Assembly (NCBI RefSeq): GCF_002157735.2
Contig: NZ_AP018689.1
Coordinates: forward strand, 124,001-188,000
Direction: 5' to 3'
Length of the DNA stretch: 64,000 nucleotides
Source of the DNA: Vibrio aphrogenes
GTDB taxonomy: Bacteria; Pseudomonadota; Gammaproteobacteria; Enterobacterales; Vibrionaceae
Part shown: positions 12,301-20,794 of the stretch, one piece after another
How the letters are laid out: each line of letters opens with the position of its first letter
How positions within the stretch are numbered: the first letter of the stretch is position 1
Program-made: the position numbers and the translations under genes
Notes under the pieces: generated by a model
Database searches by the model: none
Told to the model about the DNA's origin: nothing
Seen by the model: the letters and a program-made list of their open reading frames with translations, nothing else

Positions 12301-12418
12301 TTTCAGGGTATTCACGAACGGACATTTTGAAGATCGCTTGGAAACCAAGCAAAGCAATCAAAAGACTGATCGATACCGCCAAAACTGGACGTTTTATAAA
12401 AACATCAGTAAAGCGCAT
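9332..12418 (-). CDS. RND multidrug efflux permease
   Basis: A 1028-aa inner-membrane pump of the HAE1 RND family, full length. Two large periplasmic loops follow TM1 and TM7, with twelve membrane segments expected. The proton-relay aspartates D400 and D401 (GLVVDDAIVVLENVD) correspond to AcrB D407/D408, and a lysine in LVGLITKHGI matches the TM10 lysine. It would export amphiphilic compounds together with the adjacent fusion protein and a TolC-type channel encoded elsewhere. It is third in the operon tetR-MFP-RND, 15 bp after the fusion-protein stop. The substrate cannot be predicted; the MexI/MexF-like branch is my best guess. Confidence 0.93.
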   Translation of the reverse strand: MRFTDVFIKRPVLAVSISLLIALLGFQAIFKMSVREYPEMTNTVVTVTTSYYGADANLIQGFITQPLEQAIAQADNIDYMTSSSVLGSSTITVTMKLNTDPNGALADILAQTNSVRSQLPKEAEDPTVTMSTGSTTSVLYIGFTSSELVSSQITDYLQRVINPQLFTVNGVSKVNLYGGQQYALRIWLDPAKMAAFDLTATEVMGILDANNYQSATGQSTGEFVIYNGSANTQVESTDELERLVVKSDKGQVVRLSDIAKVTLAKSHDSYRATSNGSEAVVAAIDAAPTANPINIAHDILAMLPELQKNLPSNIEMRVLYDSTVAINESINEVIHTILEAALIVLVVITLFLGSFRAVLIPIITIPLSLIGVAVAMQAMGFSWNLMTLLAMVLAIGLVVDDAIVVLENVDRHIKLGEPPFRAAIIGTREIATPVIAMTLTLGAVYAPIALMGGITGSLFKEFALTLAGAVFVSGIIALTLSPVMCSKMLKAHTKPSRFELTVHGLLDRMTNRYERALHAVMQHRPVFIAFAVIVMASLPLLFKFIPSELAPSEDKGVVVLMGTGASNSNLDYLQNTMDEVNNILVDQPEIQYAQAFSGVPASNQAFGIASMKPWSQREASQSEVTDRVGKLMKDIPGMNVSAFQMPELPGAGSGLPMQFVITTPSSFESLFQIASDILSEVGKSPLFVYSTLDLNFDSATMKINIDKDKAGAYGVTMQDIAATIGTMMSDGYVNRINLDGRSYEVIPQVERKDRLNPESMNGYYVRASNGDAIPLSGLVKIDVIAQPLSLPHLNQLNSATIGAVPAPTASMGQAVDWFENMAAEKLPLGYSHEYLGEARQYVTEGNALYATFGLALAVIFLVLAIQFESVRDPLVIMVSVPLAICGALIALAWGAATMNIYSQVGLITLVGLITKHGILICEVAKEEQLLHGKSKMDAVMESAKVRLRPILMTTAAMIAGLIPLLYATGAGAAQRFSIGIVIVAGLAIGTVFTLFVLPVIYSYLASEHKPLPEFDETIPPLEDPTQHS

Positions 12419-12433
12419 TATTTTAACCTCCGC

Positions 12434-13540
12434 TTACAGCATTGGGGTTTGAGCTGGTGGAGTGGTTGCATCACTCTCAACAATTTTGACTTTCGAGCCA
12501 TTACTTAAACGTACTTGACCGGAAGTGACGATGGTTTGATTAGGCTTTAACCCTTCGATGATATGGGCAATGCTGCCTTTACGTTCACCAACTTTCACGA
12601 TCGTTTGTATCGCACGTTGTACGCCCTCTTGCTCTTCAAGAACATAGACACTATCGCCGTAAAGGGTATAAGTAATCGCCGTTTGCGGTACGATAATTTG
12701 CTCTTTTAGTGACGGCAAGATAATGCTCGCACGTGCAAACATCCCGCTGCGTAGTTTGCCTTCGCTATTTGGAATCTGTGCTTGCACTTGAATCAAACCA
12801 CTTTGAGCATTGACTGCAGGTGCAATCGCGGTGATTGAGCCTTCAAAGGTTTTATCAGGGTAAGAATCCACAACAATATTCACTTGTTGATCGACGTAAA
12901 TCTTGCTGATATCGGTTTGTGGCACAGTAAAACGTAAACGCATTACACTCATGTCTTCCAAACGAACGACATCATGACCGGTTTCTAAAAATTGGCCGAG
13001 GAACACGTTACGTAGACCCACGGTGCCGGCAAAAGGAGCAGTAACCGTTCGACGTTCAATCGATGCTTTTAAGCTGGCAATATCTGCTGATAATGACAAG
13101 TAATTAGCTTGTGCTTCATCGTAAGCTTCTTTTGAAATCGAGCCTTTCGCGTAAAGATCTTTGTAACGAATGTATTTAGCTTTGGCGGCAGGCAGTTTCG
13201 CTTGAGAGCTTTGAAGTTGAGCTTTTTCAACTTTAGAGTCCACTTCAACTAACACATCGCCTTCTTTAACTTGAATTCCTGAATCGAAATTAATGCGATC
13301 AATTTGCCCACTGGCTTGCGCCGTTAAGGTTACGCCTTGAATAGGTTCAATAAAACCAATGGCATTAATGGTTGGGGTCCAAGTCTCTGGCGACAAGGTT
13401 GTGACGGTTACTGGGAACTCAGGCTCTGGCATATTCGCCATGTACTCTGCGATCTTAGTTTGTTTGAACATGTTAAAGCCGATCACACTACCAAATAGTA
13501 GTATCGCGACGACTAACATAATGAAAGTCCACTTTTTCAT
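12434..13540 (-). CDS. Efflux periplasmic adaptor (HlyD/MFP family)
   Basis: A 368-aa membrane fusion protein that links the RND pump to the outer-membrane channel. An N-terminal membrane anchor (about residues 5-25) is followed by the lipoyl-like half motif (ASGQIDRINFDSGIQVKEGD), a short alpha-helical hairpin (about 100-165), the second lipoyl half (TVTAPFAGTVG) and a beta-barrel domain. There is no lipobox cysteine, so it is anchored by the N-terminal helix. It lies 18 bp after tetR and 15 bp before the RND gene. Confidence 0.92.
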   Translation of the reverse strand: MKKWTFIMLVVAILLFGSVIGFNMFKQTKIAEYMANMPEPEFPVTVTTLSPETWTPTINAIGFIEPIQGVTLTAQASGQIDRINFDSGIQVKEGDVLVEVDSKVEKAQLQSSQAKLPAAKAKYIRYKDLYAKGSISKEAYDEAQANYLSLSADIASLKASIERRTVTAPFAGTVGLRNVFLGQFLETGHDVVRLEDMSVMRLRFTVPQTDISKIYVDQQVNIVVDSYPDKTFEGSITAIAPAVNAQSGLIQVQAQIPNSEGKLRSGMFARASIILPSLKEQIIVPQTAITYTLYGDSVYVLEEQEGVQRAIQTIVKVGERKGSIAHIIEGLKPNQTIVTSGQVRLSNGSKVKIVESDATTPPAQTPML

Positions 13541-13558
13541 TCTGATAAAAGCTCCAAG

Positions 13559-14152
13559 TTAATGTTGAATAACCGCATCCCAACTGGCTTCAATAGCCGC
13601 ATCAAGGGTTGCTTGTGTAATGGTGTAACTGCCAACGACGTGTTTTTTTGCAATGGATAAGCTCACGTCTAGGCTTAAACTGGCGAGAATATAATTATCT
13701 AAGGGTTTAAATATGCCTTGTGCTTTTCCTTCATTGAACATAGCGTCAATTTTGTAAAATAATTGACGTTCAATGTCGTTACCACAGGTCGGCTTTACGG
13801 GTAATGATTCGTATTGGAGACGGTTTAGAATAATGTCGACTTCATTTTTCGTGGTCGCCATATTCGATACATTTCTCCAAATTAATATGAATCTCTCTTT
13901 TAAAGGCATGTGGTCTTCCACGCCTTGTTGTACTATATCGGCTACTTGTTGAAGGACGTGTAAGCGAATGGCTTCGACAAGATCATCCTTATCTTGGAAA
14001 TAGCGATAAATCGTACCTGCAGCAATACCTGCTTCTTGAGCAAGTTTGTGCATCGACATCCCTTGAAAACCGGTTCTGGCAAGCATTTGCTCAGCGGTAT
14101 TTAAGATCAGCTGTCGTTTATCTACAATAGAATTATCGGTTGGATTGGTCAT
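13559..14152 (-). CDS. TetR-family repressor of the efflux operon
   Basis: A 197-aa TetR/AcrR-type regulator. The N-terminal helix-turn-helix is clear (AQEAGIAAGTIYRYFQDKDD, about residues 37-56), and the C-terminal ligand domain is divergent. It is the first gene of the tetR-MFP-RND operon. A perfect 18-bp palindrome lies 13 bp upstream of its ATG, directly after a TATAAT box, so autorepression of the whole operon is likely. No convincing Shine-Dalgarno precedes the start. Confidence 0.92.
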   Translation of the reverse strand: MTNPTDNSIVDKRQLILNTAEQMLARTGFQGMSMHKLAQEAGIAAGTIYRYFQDKDDLVEAIRLHVLQQVADIVQQGVEDHMPLKERFILIWRNVSNMATTKNEVDIILNRLQYESLPVKPTCGNDIERQLFYKIDAMFNEGKAQGIFKPLDNYILASLSLDVSLSIAKKHVVGSYTITQATLDAAIEASWDAVIQH

Positions 14153-14164
14153 AAATCAAACACA

Positions 14165-14187
14165 TGAATGAACGTTCATTCATTATA
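14165..14187 (-). promoter_or_regulatory. Promoter -10 and palindromic operator of tetR-MFP-RND
   Basis: TGAATGAACGTTCATTCA (14165-14182) is a perfect 18-bp palindrome, the usual size of a TetR-family operator. On the minus strand a perfect TATAAT (14182-14187) abuts it, so the transcription start would fall inside the palindrome. No good -35 is visible. Binding by the adjacent regulator is inferred. Confidence 0.75.
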
Positions 14188-14283
14188 TTCTTAACTTTTG
14201 ATATCGCCACTAAAATTATAAAATTGAATTATTTTGTTACATCTAGGCTGATTGCTAACAAATGAAACACGACTGAGAGCAAA

Positions 14284-16299
14284 ATGAGATTAAACCCTAG
14301 ACAAGACGAAGCAGTAAAATACGTGTCAGGCCCATGCTTGGTCCTCGCCGGTGCCGGGTCGGGCAAAACGCGAGTGATCACTAATAAGATTGCCTATTTG
14401 GTACAACAATGTGGCTATCAAGCAAGACATATCGCCGCGGTGACCTTTACCAATAAAGCCGCTCGAGAAATGAAAGAACGGGTAGGACAAACTCTGGGCA
14501 AGGCCGAGTCGCGTGGCTTAATGGTATCGACCTTTCACACTTTAGGTCTGAATATTATTCGTCGTGAATATAAAACATTAGGTCTGAAATCGGGTTTTTC
14601 ATTGTTTGATGACCAAGACCAGCTAGCGTTATTAAAAGAATTAACCGAAACCCAATTAGATGGTGATAAAGATCTGTTACGTCAGTTAATGAGCAGCATT
14701 TCCAACTGGAAAAATGACATGCTGACGCCCGATCAGGTCAAAGCACAAGCCCGTTCAGAGCAAGAGCAATTATTTGCCTTTTGCTTTGAAATGTACCTCA
14801 AGCAAATGAAGGCTTACAACGCACTTGATTTTGATGATTTGATTGCCATGCCGGTATTGCTGCTGAAAACGCACCAAGAAGTGAGAGAGCGTTGGCAAGC
14901 GAAAATTCGCTATTTGCTGGTGGATGAATATCAAGATACCAACACCAGTCAATATGAATTAGTTCGCCTGCTGGTGGGAGAAAGAGCGCGTTTAACTGTT
15001 GTAGGAGATGATGACCAGTCGATTTATTCTTGGCGTGGGGCTCGACCGCAAAACCTAGTGTTATTGAATCAAGATTTCCCACAATTAAAAATCATTAAGC
15101 TTGAGCAAAATTATCGTTCGACTAGCCGTATTTTACGTTGTGCCAATATTTTGATTGCCAACAACCCACATGTGTTTGAAAAAACATTATTTTCTGAAAT
15201 TCCTGATGGCGAAAAGCTCAAGTTATTGACCGCCAAAAATGAAGAGCATGAAGCGGAGCGGGTTACTGGTGAAATCATCGCGCATAAATTTTTAAATCGT
15301 ACTCAATATAAAGATTATGCCATTTTGTATCGCGGTAATCATCAGTCACGACTGATTGAAAAATCGTTAATGCAAAACCGAGTGCCGTATAAAATTTCAG
15401 GGGGAACATCATTTTTTGCCCGTGCAGAAATTAAAGACATCATGGCTTATTTACGTGTCTTGGTGAATCCGGATGATGACAATGCGTTTTTACGAATCGT
15501 GAATACTCCCAAACGTGAAATTGGCCCTGTGACGTTAGAAAAACTGGGCAGTTATGCCAACATGCGCGGTAAGAGTTTATTTGCGGCCAGTTTTGAGTTG
15601 GGACTTGAACATCATCTATCAGGGAGAGGCTTGGAAGCATTGCGTCGATTTACCTCTTGGATTGTGGAAATTGCAGACAATGCAGAACGAGGTAACACCG
15701 TGGAAGCGGTACGCTCATTAGTGCGTGATATTAATTACGAAGATTGGTTATATGAAACTTCATCGAGCCCGAAAGCGGCTGAAATGAGGATGAAAAACGT
15801 TTCAGATTTATATACATGGATTACCTCCGATTTAGAAGGTGACAATTACGACCAAGAAGTCAAAACCTTAAAAGAGGTGGTACAACGCTTAACGCTACGG
15901 GACATGATGGAGCGAGGTGAAGGAGAAGATGACGCTGACCAAGTGCAGTTGATGACTTTGCATGCCTCGAAAGGCTTGGAGTTTCCTTATGTGTATTTGA
16001 TGGGGGCAGAAGAAGGAATTTTGCCACATCAAACCAGTATCGATGAAGATAATGTGGATGAAGAGCGTCGCCTTATGTATGTTGGGATTACTCGAGCACA
16101 AAGAGAACTAACATTTACGATGTGTCGTGAGCGTCGTCAATACGGGGAAATCTTAAAGCCGACTCAGAGCCGTTTTTTAGATGAATTACCCTTTGATGAT
16201 GTGGAGTGGGAATTACACAAGAAACCGCAAACTGCCGAAGAACGCATGGAAAAAGGGCAAGCTCACATTGCCAATTTAAGAGCGATGTTTAAAAAGTAA
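14284..16299 (+). CDS. rep: ATP-dependent DNA helicase Rep
   Basis: A 671-aa superfamily 1A 3'-5' helicase, close to E. coli Rep (673 aa). Walker A AGAGSGKT is at residues 22-29. Motif II is VDEYQDTN, motif [16 protein letters not shown], motif [17 protein letters not shown] and motif [11 protein letters not shown]. Rep moves with the replisome and removes proteins ahead of forks. The serine in SIYSWRG and the shorter C-terminus separate it from the UvrD encoded at 60900. It is transcribed alone, with a terminator after it. Confidence 0.96.
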   Translation: MRLNPRQDEAVKYVSGPCLVLAGAGSGKTRVITNKIAYLVQQCGYQARHIAAVTFTNKAAREMKERVGQTLGKAESRGLMVSTFHTLGLNIIRREYKTLGLKSGFSLFDDQDQLALLKELTETQLDGDKDLLRQLMSSISNWKNDMLTPDQVKAQARSEQEQLFAFCFEMYLKQMKAYNALDFDDLIAMPVLLLKTHQEVRERWQAKIRYLLVDEYQDTNTSQYELVRLLVGERARLTVVGDDDQSIYSWRGARPQNLVLLNQDFPQLKIIKLEQNYRSTSRILRCANILIANNPHVFEKTLFSEIPDGEKLKLLTAKNEEHEAERVTGEIIAHKFLNRTQYKDYAILYRGNHQSRLIEKSLMQNRVPYKISGGTSFFARAEIKDIMAYLRVLVNPDDDNAFLRIVNTPKREIGPVTLEKLGSYANMRGKSLFAASFELGLEHHLSGRGLEALRRFTSWIVEIADNAERGNTVEAVRSLVRDINYEDWLYETSSSPKAAEMRMKNVSDLYTWITSDLEGDNYDQEVKTLKEVVQRLTLRDMMERGEGEDDADQVQLMTLHASKGLEFPYVYLMGAEEGILPHQTSIDEDNVDEERRLMYVGITRAQRELTFTMCRERRQYGEILKPTQSRFLDELPFDDVEWELHKKPQTAEERMEKGQAHIANLRAMFKK

Positions 16300-16343
16300 G
16301 ACTGCGCTGGTTTCGATTACTAATCAACCTCAGGTTAAATAAG

Positions 16344-16386
16344 AAAGCCTTGCGACTTGATGTGATGGTCAAGGCAAGGCTTTTGT
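16344..16386. terminator. Terminator between convergent rep and cytochrome c5
   Basis: AAAGCCTTGC and GCAAGGCTTT form the outer stem, extended inwards by GACTTGA/TCAAG. There is an A-rich run on the left and TTTTGTCT on the right, so it can serve both the rep (+) and the cytochrome (-) transcripts. Confidence 0.8.
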
Positions 16387-16432
16387 CTATTTGGTTTGCT
16401 TTTTAATGGCAAACGCTACAGAGCGATATTGA

Positions 16433-16846
16433 CTATAGCCCGGCAGCCATGTATTCAATGGCTGCTTTGATTTCATCATCAGAACAATCCATACAAGTGC
16501 CTTTTGCGGGCATGGCATTAAACCCTTCAATAGCATGCTTAATTAATGTGGCTTCACCTTGTGCTATACGTGGCGCCCAATCGCCAGCGTCGTCCTTTTT
16601 CGGCGCACCACTGACACCTGTACCATGACAAGCAATACAGAAGGTACTATAGACGGCAGCACCATCACGAGGACCTGAAGGGGTTTCTACCACGGGTTCA
16701 TTGCCAGCTAAATACACATCACCAACCGGTTTAATACGATCAGCAATGGCTGCTCGTTCGCTATCACTAATTCCTGAAGCAAAAGTAAAGGAAGAAAAGG
16801 TTAATGTTGCGGTCAGAATAATTAAAGTTTGGCGATTCATATCCAT
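16433..16846 (-). CDS. Cytochrome c5 family protein, periplasmic
   Basis: A 137-aa monohaem c-type cytochrome. A signal peptide covers about residues 1-24 (LTATLTFSSFTFASG). The haem site CIACH is at about residues 70-74 (68-72 if counted from the second Met), with a distal Met ligand in NAMPAKGTC. The C-terminal Cys pair CMDC is the disulfide characteristic of cytochrome c5. Such proteins carry electrons in the periplasm, often to terminal oxidases or reductases. The start could be either of two Met codons six bases apart. An inverted repeat lies about 40-57 bp upstream. Confidence 0.9.
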   Translation of the reverse strand: MDMNRQTLIILTATLTFSSFTFASGISDSERAAIADRIKPVGDVYLAGNEPVVETPSGPRDGAAVYSTFCIACHGTGVSGAPKKDDAGDWAPRIAQGEATLIKHAIEGFNAMPAKGTCMDCSDDEIKAAIEYMAAGL

Positions 16847-16884
16847 AAACTCACTCTATGCTCAGGTTGCAATAATATGATGCG

Positions 16885-16903
16885 TTTGCTCATCGTGAGC
16901 AAA
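16885..16903. promoter_or_regulatory. Inverted repeat upstream of cytochrome c5
   Basis: TTTGCTCATCGTGAGCAAA has perfect 8-bp arms around TCG and lies 39-57 bp upstream of the cytochrome start, where an operator would sit. It is not an FNR, CRP or ArcA consensus that I recognise. The regulator is unknown. Confidence 0.5.
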
Positions 16904-17061
16904 TCTAGTTATAAATTTGTAAACAGAACGTGATTGTATCTTTTTAATATCTCTCTATAAACTATAAGATCGCTGTGACATGGAGTGCGTCACATCCTAA
17001 AACGGTTTATTTATGCTTTAATTGCTGAAAAACACATCAAACAGTAAAAAAAGATGAAAAA

Positions 17062-17094
17062 GTACTAGACGACCTAGTACGATATCCGTATTAT
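17062..17094 (+). promoter_or_regulatory. Promoter of the tRNA-Arg/His/Pro operon, with overlapping inverted repeat
   Basis: A -35 TAGACG (17066-17071), a 17-bp spacer and a -10 TATTAT (17089-17094) are followed by a C/G-rich discriminator, as in stringently controlled stable-RNA promoters. The perfect inverted repeat GTACTAG-acgac-CTAGTAC (17062-17080) covers the -35 element. That placement would suit an operator. The protein that binds it, if any, is unknown. Confidence 0.65.
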
Positions 17095-17115
17095 TCCTCT
17101 CCGCCGATAGGGCAT

Positions 17116-17192
17116 GCGCCCGTAGCTCAGCTGGATAGAGCGTTGCCCTCCGGAGGCAAAGGTCGAAGGTTCGAATCCTTTCGGGCGTGCCA
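17116..17192 (+). tRNA. tRNA-Arg (CCG)
   Basis: A 77-nt cloverleaf with encoded CCA and anticodon loop CTCCGGA, giving CCG. It is first in the operon, as in the E. coli argX-hisR-leuT-proM operon. No tRNA-Leu gene is found here. Confidence 0.96.
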
Positions 17193-17227
17193 TTCGGACA
17201 GCTTTGAGAGTATCGGTAAAAAACATT

Positions 17228-17304
17228 GGTGGCTATAGCTCAGTTGGTAGAGTCCCGGATTGTGATTCCGGTTGTCGCGAGTTCAAGCCTCGTTAGCCAC
17301 CCCA
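17228..17304 (+). tRNA. tRNA-His (GTG), copy 1
   Basis: A 77-nt gene including the extra 5' G(-1) opposite C73 that is diagnostic of tRNA-His. The anticodon is GTG and CCA is encoded. It is identical to copy 2 at 17712 as far as I can read. Confidence 0.96.
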
Positions 17305-17395
17305 TATTTTAGGTACGAGTTTATATCCCTAGTTATTAGGAAGATTAAAACTGGCACCTCTAGGAACTAGTAAACTAGAGACTAGGAACTTACAT

Positions 17396-17494
17396 CGGTG
17401 AATCGCGTAACTTAGTAGCGCATCTCCGGCTTTTGGAAATAAGCGGACCAGAGGGTGAGCCTCAGTTTGTTTAACTAAAAGCGAATACAAAATT
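17396..17494 (+). pseudogene. tRNA-Pro 5'-half remnant, 99-bp unit 1
   Basis: It begins with the tRNA-Pro acceptor strand and a degraded D-arm (CGGTGAATCGCGTAACTTAG), keeps GCGCATCT, then replaces the anticodon stem-loop with about 19 unrelated bases. It rejoins at GGACCAGAGGGT and then diverges fully. There is no T-arm or 3' acceptor strand. The unit is exactly 99 bp and is the most diverged of three. It cannot fold as a tRNA. Confidence 0.85.
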
Positions 17495-17593
17495 CGGTGA
17501 ATAGCGCAGCTTGGTAGCGCATCTCCGGCTTTTAGGAATAAGTGGACCCGAGGGTGACCCTCAGTTTGTTTAACTAAAAGCGAATACAAAACT
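17495..17593 (+). pseudogene. tRNA-Pro 5'-half remnant, 99-bp unit 2
   Basis: The second 99-bp unit. It keeps the first 30 bases of tRNA-Pro perfectly, then carries the same replacement of the anticodon arm and the same 3' tail as unit 1. It ends exactly where the intact tRNA-Pro begins, so units 1, 2 and the real gene start at a strict 99-bp period. Confidence 0.87.
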
Positions 17594-17670
<77 letters not shown>

Positions 17671-17676
17671 CTTTAT

Positions 17677-17702
17677 ATAAGCCCTGAAAGCTCAGGGCTT
17701 AT
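17677..17702 (+). other. Hairpin between tRNA-Pro copy 1 and tRNA-His copy 2
   Basis: ATAAGCCCTGA and TCAGGGCTTAT form a perfect 11-bp stem with loop AAGC. There is no clean T-tract, so it may be a processing signal or a leaky terminator that sets the level of the second His-Pro repeat. Confidence 0.7.
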
Positions 17703-17711
17703 CATATTTGT

Positions 17712-17788
17712 GGTGGCTATAGCTCAGTTGGTAGAGTCCCGGATTGTGATTCCGGTTGTCGCGAGTTCAAGCCTCGTTAGCCACCCCA
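17712..17788 (+). tRNA. tRNA-His (GTG), copy 2
   Basis: An apparently identical copy of the tRNA-His at 17228, again with the G(-1). The roughly 90 bp that follow also closely match the bases after copy 1. The His-spacer-remnant-Pro block is therefore a tandem duplication, with one 99-bp unit fewer in this copy. Confidence 0.96.
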
Positions 17789-17879
17789 TATTTTAGGTAC
17801 GAGTTTATATTCCTAGTTACTAGGAAGATTAAAACTGGCACCTCTAGGAACTAGTAAACTAGGGACTAGGAACTTACAT

Positions 17880-17978
17880 CGGTGAATAGCGCAGCTTAGT
17901 AGCGCATCTCCGGCTTTTAGGAATAAGTGGACCAGAGGGTGACCCTCAGTTTGTTTAACTAAAAGCGAATACAAAACT
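17880..17978 (+). pseudogene. tRNA-Pro 5'-half remnant, 99-bp unit 3
   Basis: The same structure as the units at 17396 and 17495 and closest to the second. It is exactly 99 bp long and runs straight into the intact tRNA-Pro copy 2. Confidence 0.87.
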
Positions 17979-18055
<77 letters not shown>

Positions 18056-18060
18056 CCTTA

Positions 18061-18094
18061 AAAAAAGGCTCTGCAGCAATGCAGAGCCTTTTTT
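18061..18094 (+). terminator. Terminator of the tRNA operon, first of six hairpins
   Basis: GGCTCTGC and GCAGAGCC form a perfect 8-bp stem with loop AGCAAT, flanked by A6 and T6. This is the best formed of the hairpins that recur every 98 bp downstream. Confidence 0.88.
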
Positions 18095-18596
18095 GCATCT
18101 AATCCCCGATAATTCGTGGGTTCGCCTGATATACAAATCTTGGCTCTTCACCAACCACAATAAAAGGTTTGCAGCAATGCAGAGCCTTTTTTGCATCTAA
18201 TCCCCGACAATTCGTGGGTTCGCCTGATATATGAATCTTGGCTCTTCACCGCCCACAATAAAAGGTTTGCAGCAATGCGGAGCCTTTTTTGCATCTAATG
18301 CCCGATAATTCGTGGGTTCGCCTGATATACAAATCTTGGCTCTTCACCAACCACAATAAAAGGTTTGCAGCAATGCGGAGCCTTTTTTGCATCTAATCCC
18401 CGACAATTCGTGGGTTCGTCTGATATACAAATCTTGGCTCTTCACCAACCACAATAAAAGGTTTGCAGCAATGAGGAGCCTTTTTGGCATCTAATGCCCG
18501 ACAATTCGTGGGTTCGCCTGATATACAAATCTTGGCTCTTCACCGACCACAATAAAAGGTTTGCAGCAATGCGGAGCCTTTTTTGCTTTTATCATA
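18061..18596 (+). repeat. 98-bp tandem satellite: tRNA-Pro 3' remnant plus terminator hairpin
   Basis: The hairpin core GCAGCAATG recurs at 18073, 18171, 18269, 18367, 18465 and 18563, exactly 98 bp apart, giving five full units plus a final hairpin. Each unit holds a T-arm-like GGGTTCG, about 22 unrelated bases, then CTCTTCACC(A/G)(A/C)CCAC, which matches the 3' acceptor strand and CCA of tRNA-Pro. An A-flanked GC stem with a T-tail follows. Copies differ at a few positions. No 5' half is present. The array fills the gap between the tRNA operon and the ABC transporter. Confidence 0.92.
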
Positions 18597-18956
18597 AGAA
18601 ATGCGCAATTCCTTTCGTTGTATAAATAAAGTCTCTTCAATGTCTGATCATTTAATTTGTGTGATGAGTATAAATTTTAACTTTGTGATCGATGACATAT
18701 CCTTTTAAGACAATTCTTTTGATTTGTATATTTATTGAACGACATTGTCTATGGTTCGTTGGCGTTTTGTTAATAAATGTGCTTTTCATGGCTTTTCTTA
18801 CCATTTTATATGCTGTTTTGTTGCTTTTTGATGAATTATTTGCCAGATTTGAGTGAATATTTTGCATCCCCTCGTGTGTTCACGGGGACATTGCAGCGAA
18901 TGGATTCGTTTTTTACAGACAAGGCAGAAAGCTGTCAAAGCAGTAGAGGTCTGGTA
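18597..18956 (+). promoter_or_regulatory. AT-rich leader region of the ABC transporter operon
   Basis: There are 360 bp between the satellite array and the ATPase start. The open frame continues upstream to about 18777, but that part encodes residues unlike the family and lacks a good ribosome site. I see no certain -35/-10 pair, riboswitch or operator here. The long gap implies that the promoter is within it. Confidence 0.4.
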
Positions 18957-20672
18957 ATGCCACTTTTAGAAGTTAAAGATCTACGGATTGAATATCCGTC
19001 ACGTCACGGTGTCCACACCGCAGTTAAATCCCTTTCTTTTTGCATTGAACGAGGTGAAATCGTTGGTGTAGTGGGAGAATCGGGAGCCGGTAAATCTACC
19101 GTTGGTAACGCTGTTATTGATTTATTAAGCCCCCCAGGTCGCATTGCTGGTGGCGATGTGTATTTGGATGGCGATAGGATTTCCGGTTTAAATTCGGAAC
19201 AAATGCGCTCGGTACGTGGTTCAAAGATTGGATTTATTTTCCAAGATCCCATGACCTCCTTAAATCCTCTTTTTACGGTTGAGCATCAATTAACTGAGAC
19301 CATTCATGCGAACATGAAAGTGTCGGAACAAGAAGCTTACACTCGTGCGTTAAATCTCATGAAACAAGTTGGGATACCACAACCTGAAAATCGCCTGAAG
19401 CAGTACCCACACCAATTTTCAGGCGGAATGCGTCAACGGGTGGTGATTGCTATCGCCCTAGCGGGTGAGCCGGATTTAATCATTGCAGATGAACCGACAA
19501 CGGCACTTGATGTTTCTATCCAAGATCAGATTTTGAATCTAATTCGCGATTTATGTATCAAGAATAATGTTGGCTGCATGCTCGTGACTCACGATATGGG
19601 GGTGGTGTCTAACGTAACCGATAAAGTCGCTGTGATGTATCGTGGCGATTTGGTGGAGTTTGGGCCAACAGCAAAAGTGCTGGGAACTCCTGAACACCCT
19701 TATACACACAGTCTAATTTCAGCGGTCCCGCGTTCAGATAAAAAATTCGACCGTTTTCCATTAGTGAGTTATATCGAAGAAGCCCATGAGATGGAGCCGC
19801 TCGATATCAAAAACCATTGGTTAGGACAAAGCCAAGATCAGCGTGACTATACAGGACCGTTATTGAATGTTGAAAACGTGAGCTTGCGTTTTACCACCAA
19901 AGATTCCTTTTTTGAGTCACGTCGAGAATACGTTCAGGCATCTAACAATGTCAGTTTTGAAGTACATGAAGGGGAAACTTTTGGATTAGTTGGAGAATCG
20001 GGTTCTGGTAAGTCGACCATTGCACGAGTCATTGCCGGCTTATACGCACCAAATGAGGGCAAAGTCACCTTCGAAGGGATTGATTTGACGGCAATTAAAT
20101 CTGAACGCGAACGTCGTCCATTCCGCCGTCAGATGCAAATGGTGTTCCAAAACCCTTATACCTCAATGAATCCGCGCATGAAAATTTTCGATATCATCGC
20201 CGAACCTATTCGTTTTCATAAATTGACGCGCGATGAGAATGAAACGCGCAAGATCGTCCATGATCTACTTGATCACGTTGGGCTGGGGCGTATGGCTGGA
20301 TTGAAGTATCCGCATGAATTTTCTGGTGGCCAGCGTCAGCGTATCTCGATTGCTCGTGCATTAGCGACTCGTCCGCGTTTATTAATTTGTGATGAACCGA
20401 CATCGGCTTTGGATGTATCAGTTCAGGCACAGATCTTGAATCTGTTAAAAGACTTACAAGATGAATTGAATCTGACCATGTTATTTATCAGTCATGATTT
20501 ACCGGTGATTCGCCAAATGTGCGATCGCATTGGGGTCATGAAAATGGGACAACTATTGGAAGTGTCGCCAACGGAACAATTATTTACTGCTCCGCAACAT
20601 GAATACAGTCAGCAATTAATTTCTTTAATGCCAGAATTTACAGGTTTAAGAGAAGAGATAAAAACCGCTTAA
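18957..20672 (+). CDS. Peptide-type ABC transporter, fused double ATPase subunit
   Basis: A 571-aa cytoplasmic ATPase made of two complete ABC domains, equivalent to DppD and DppF fused as in GsiA. Domain 1 has Walker A GESGAGKST (40-48) and signature FSGGMRQR. Domain 2 has GESGSGKST and FSGGQRQR. Each is followed by the oligopeptide-type C-terminal extension (PEHPYTHSLISAVP and APQHEYSQQLISLMP). The start at MPLLEVKDL has AGAGGT about 8 bases upstream. It is first in an ATPase, binding protein, permease, permease operon, the gsiABCD order of E. coli. The substrate (peptide or glutathione-like) is uncertain. Confidence 0.92.
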   Translation: MPLLEVKDLRIEYPSRHGVHTAVKSLSFCIERGEIVGVVGESGAGKSTVGNAVIDLLSPPGRIAGGDVYLDGDRISGLNSEQMRSVRGSKIGFIFQDPMTSLNPLFTVEHQLTETIHANMKVSEQEAYTRALNLMKQVGIPQPENRLKQYPHQFSGGMRQRVVIAIALAGEPDLIIADEPTTALDVSIQDQILNLIRDLCIKNNVGCMLVTHDMGVVSNVTDKVAVMYRGDLVEFGPTAKVLGTPEHPYTHSLISAVPRSDKKFDRFPLVSYIEEAHEMEPLDIKNHWLGQSQDQRDYTGPLLNVENVSLRFTTKDSFFESRREYVQASNNVSFEVHEGETFGLVGESGSGKSTIARVIAGLYAPNEGKVTFEGIDLTAIKSERERRPFRRQMQMVFQNPYTSMNPRMKIFDIIAEPIRFHKLTRDENETRKIVHDLLDHVGLGRMAGLKYPHEFSGGQRQRISIARALATRPRLLICDEPTSALDVSVQAQILNLLKDLQDELNLTMLFISHDLPVIRQMCDRIGVMKMGQLLEVSPTEQLFTAPQHEYSQQLISLMPEFTGLREEIKTA

Positions 20673-20794
20673 GGCTTGATAATTAAGGCTTTGGCGGGTT
20701 TTAGTTGGTGAAATACCACACAGATGTATAAAAACACAATATTACACTCTAAATAAAAACAAGGGATGTCCTCCCGCATGAAGGAGTTATGCAA

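Noticed and set aside
18061..18596. A CRISPR array
   Set aside because: The period is a constant 98 bp with the whole unit repeated. There are no unique spacers and no cas genes, and the unit derives from tRNA-Pro plus a terminator.
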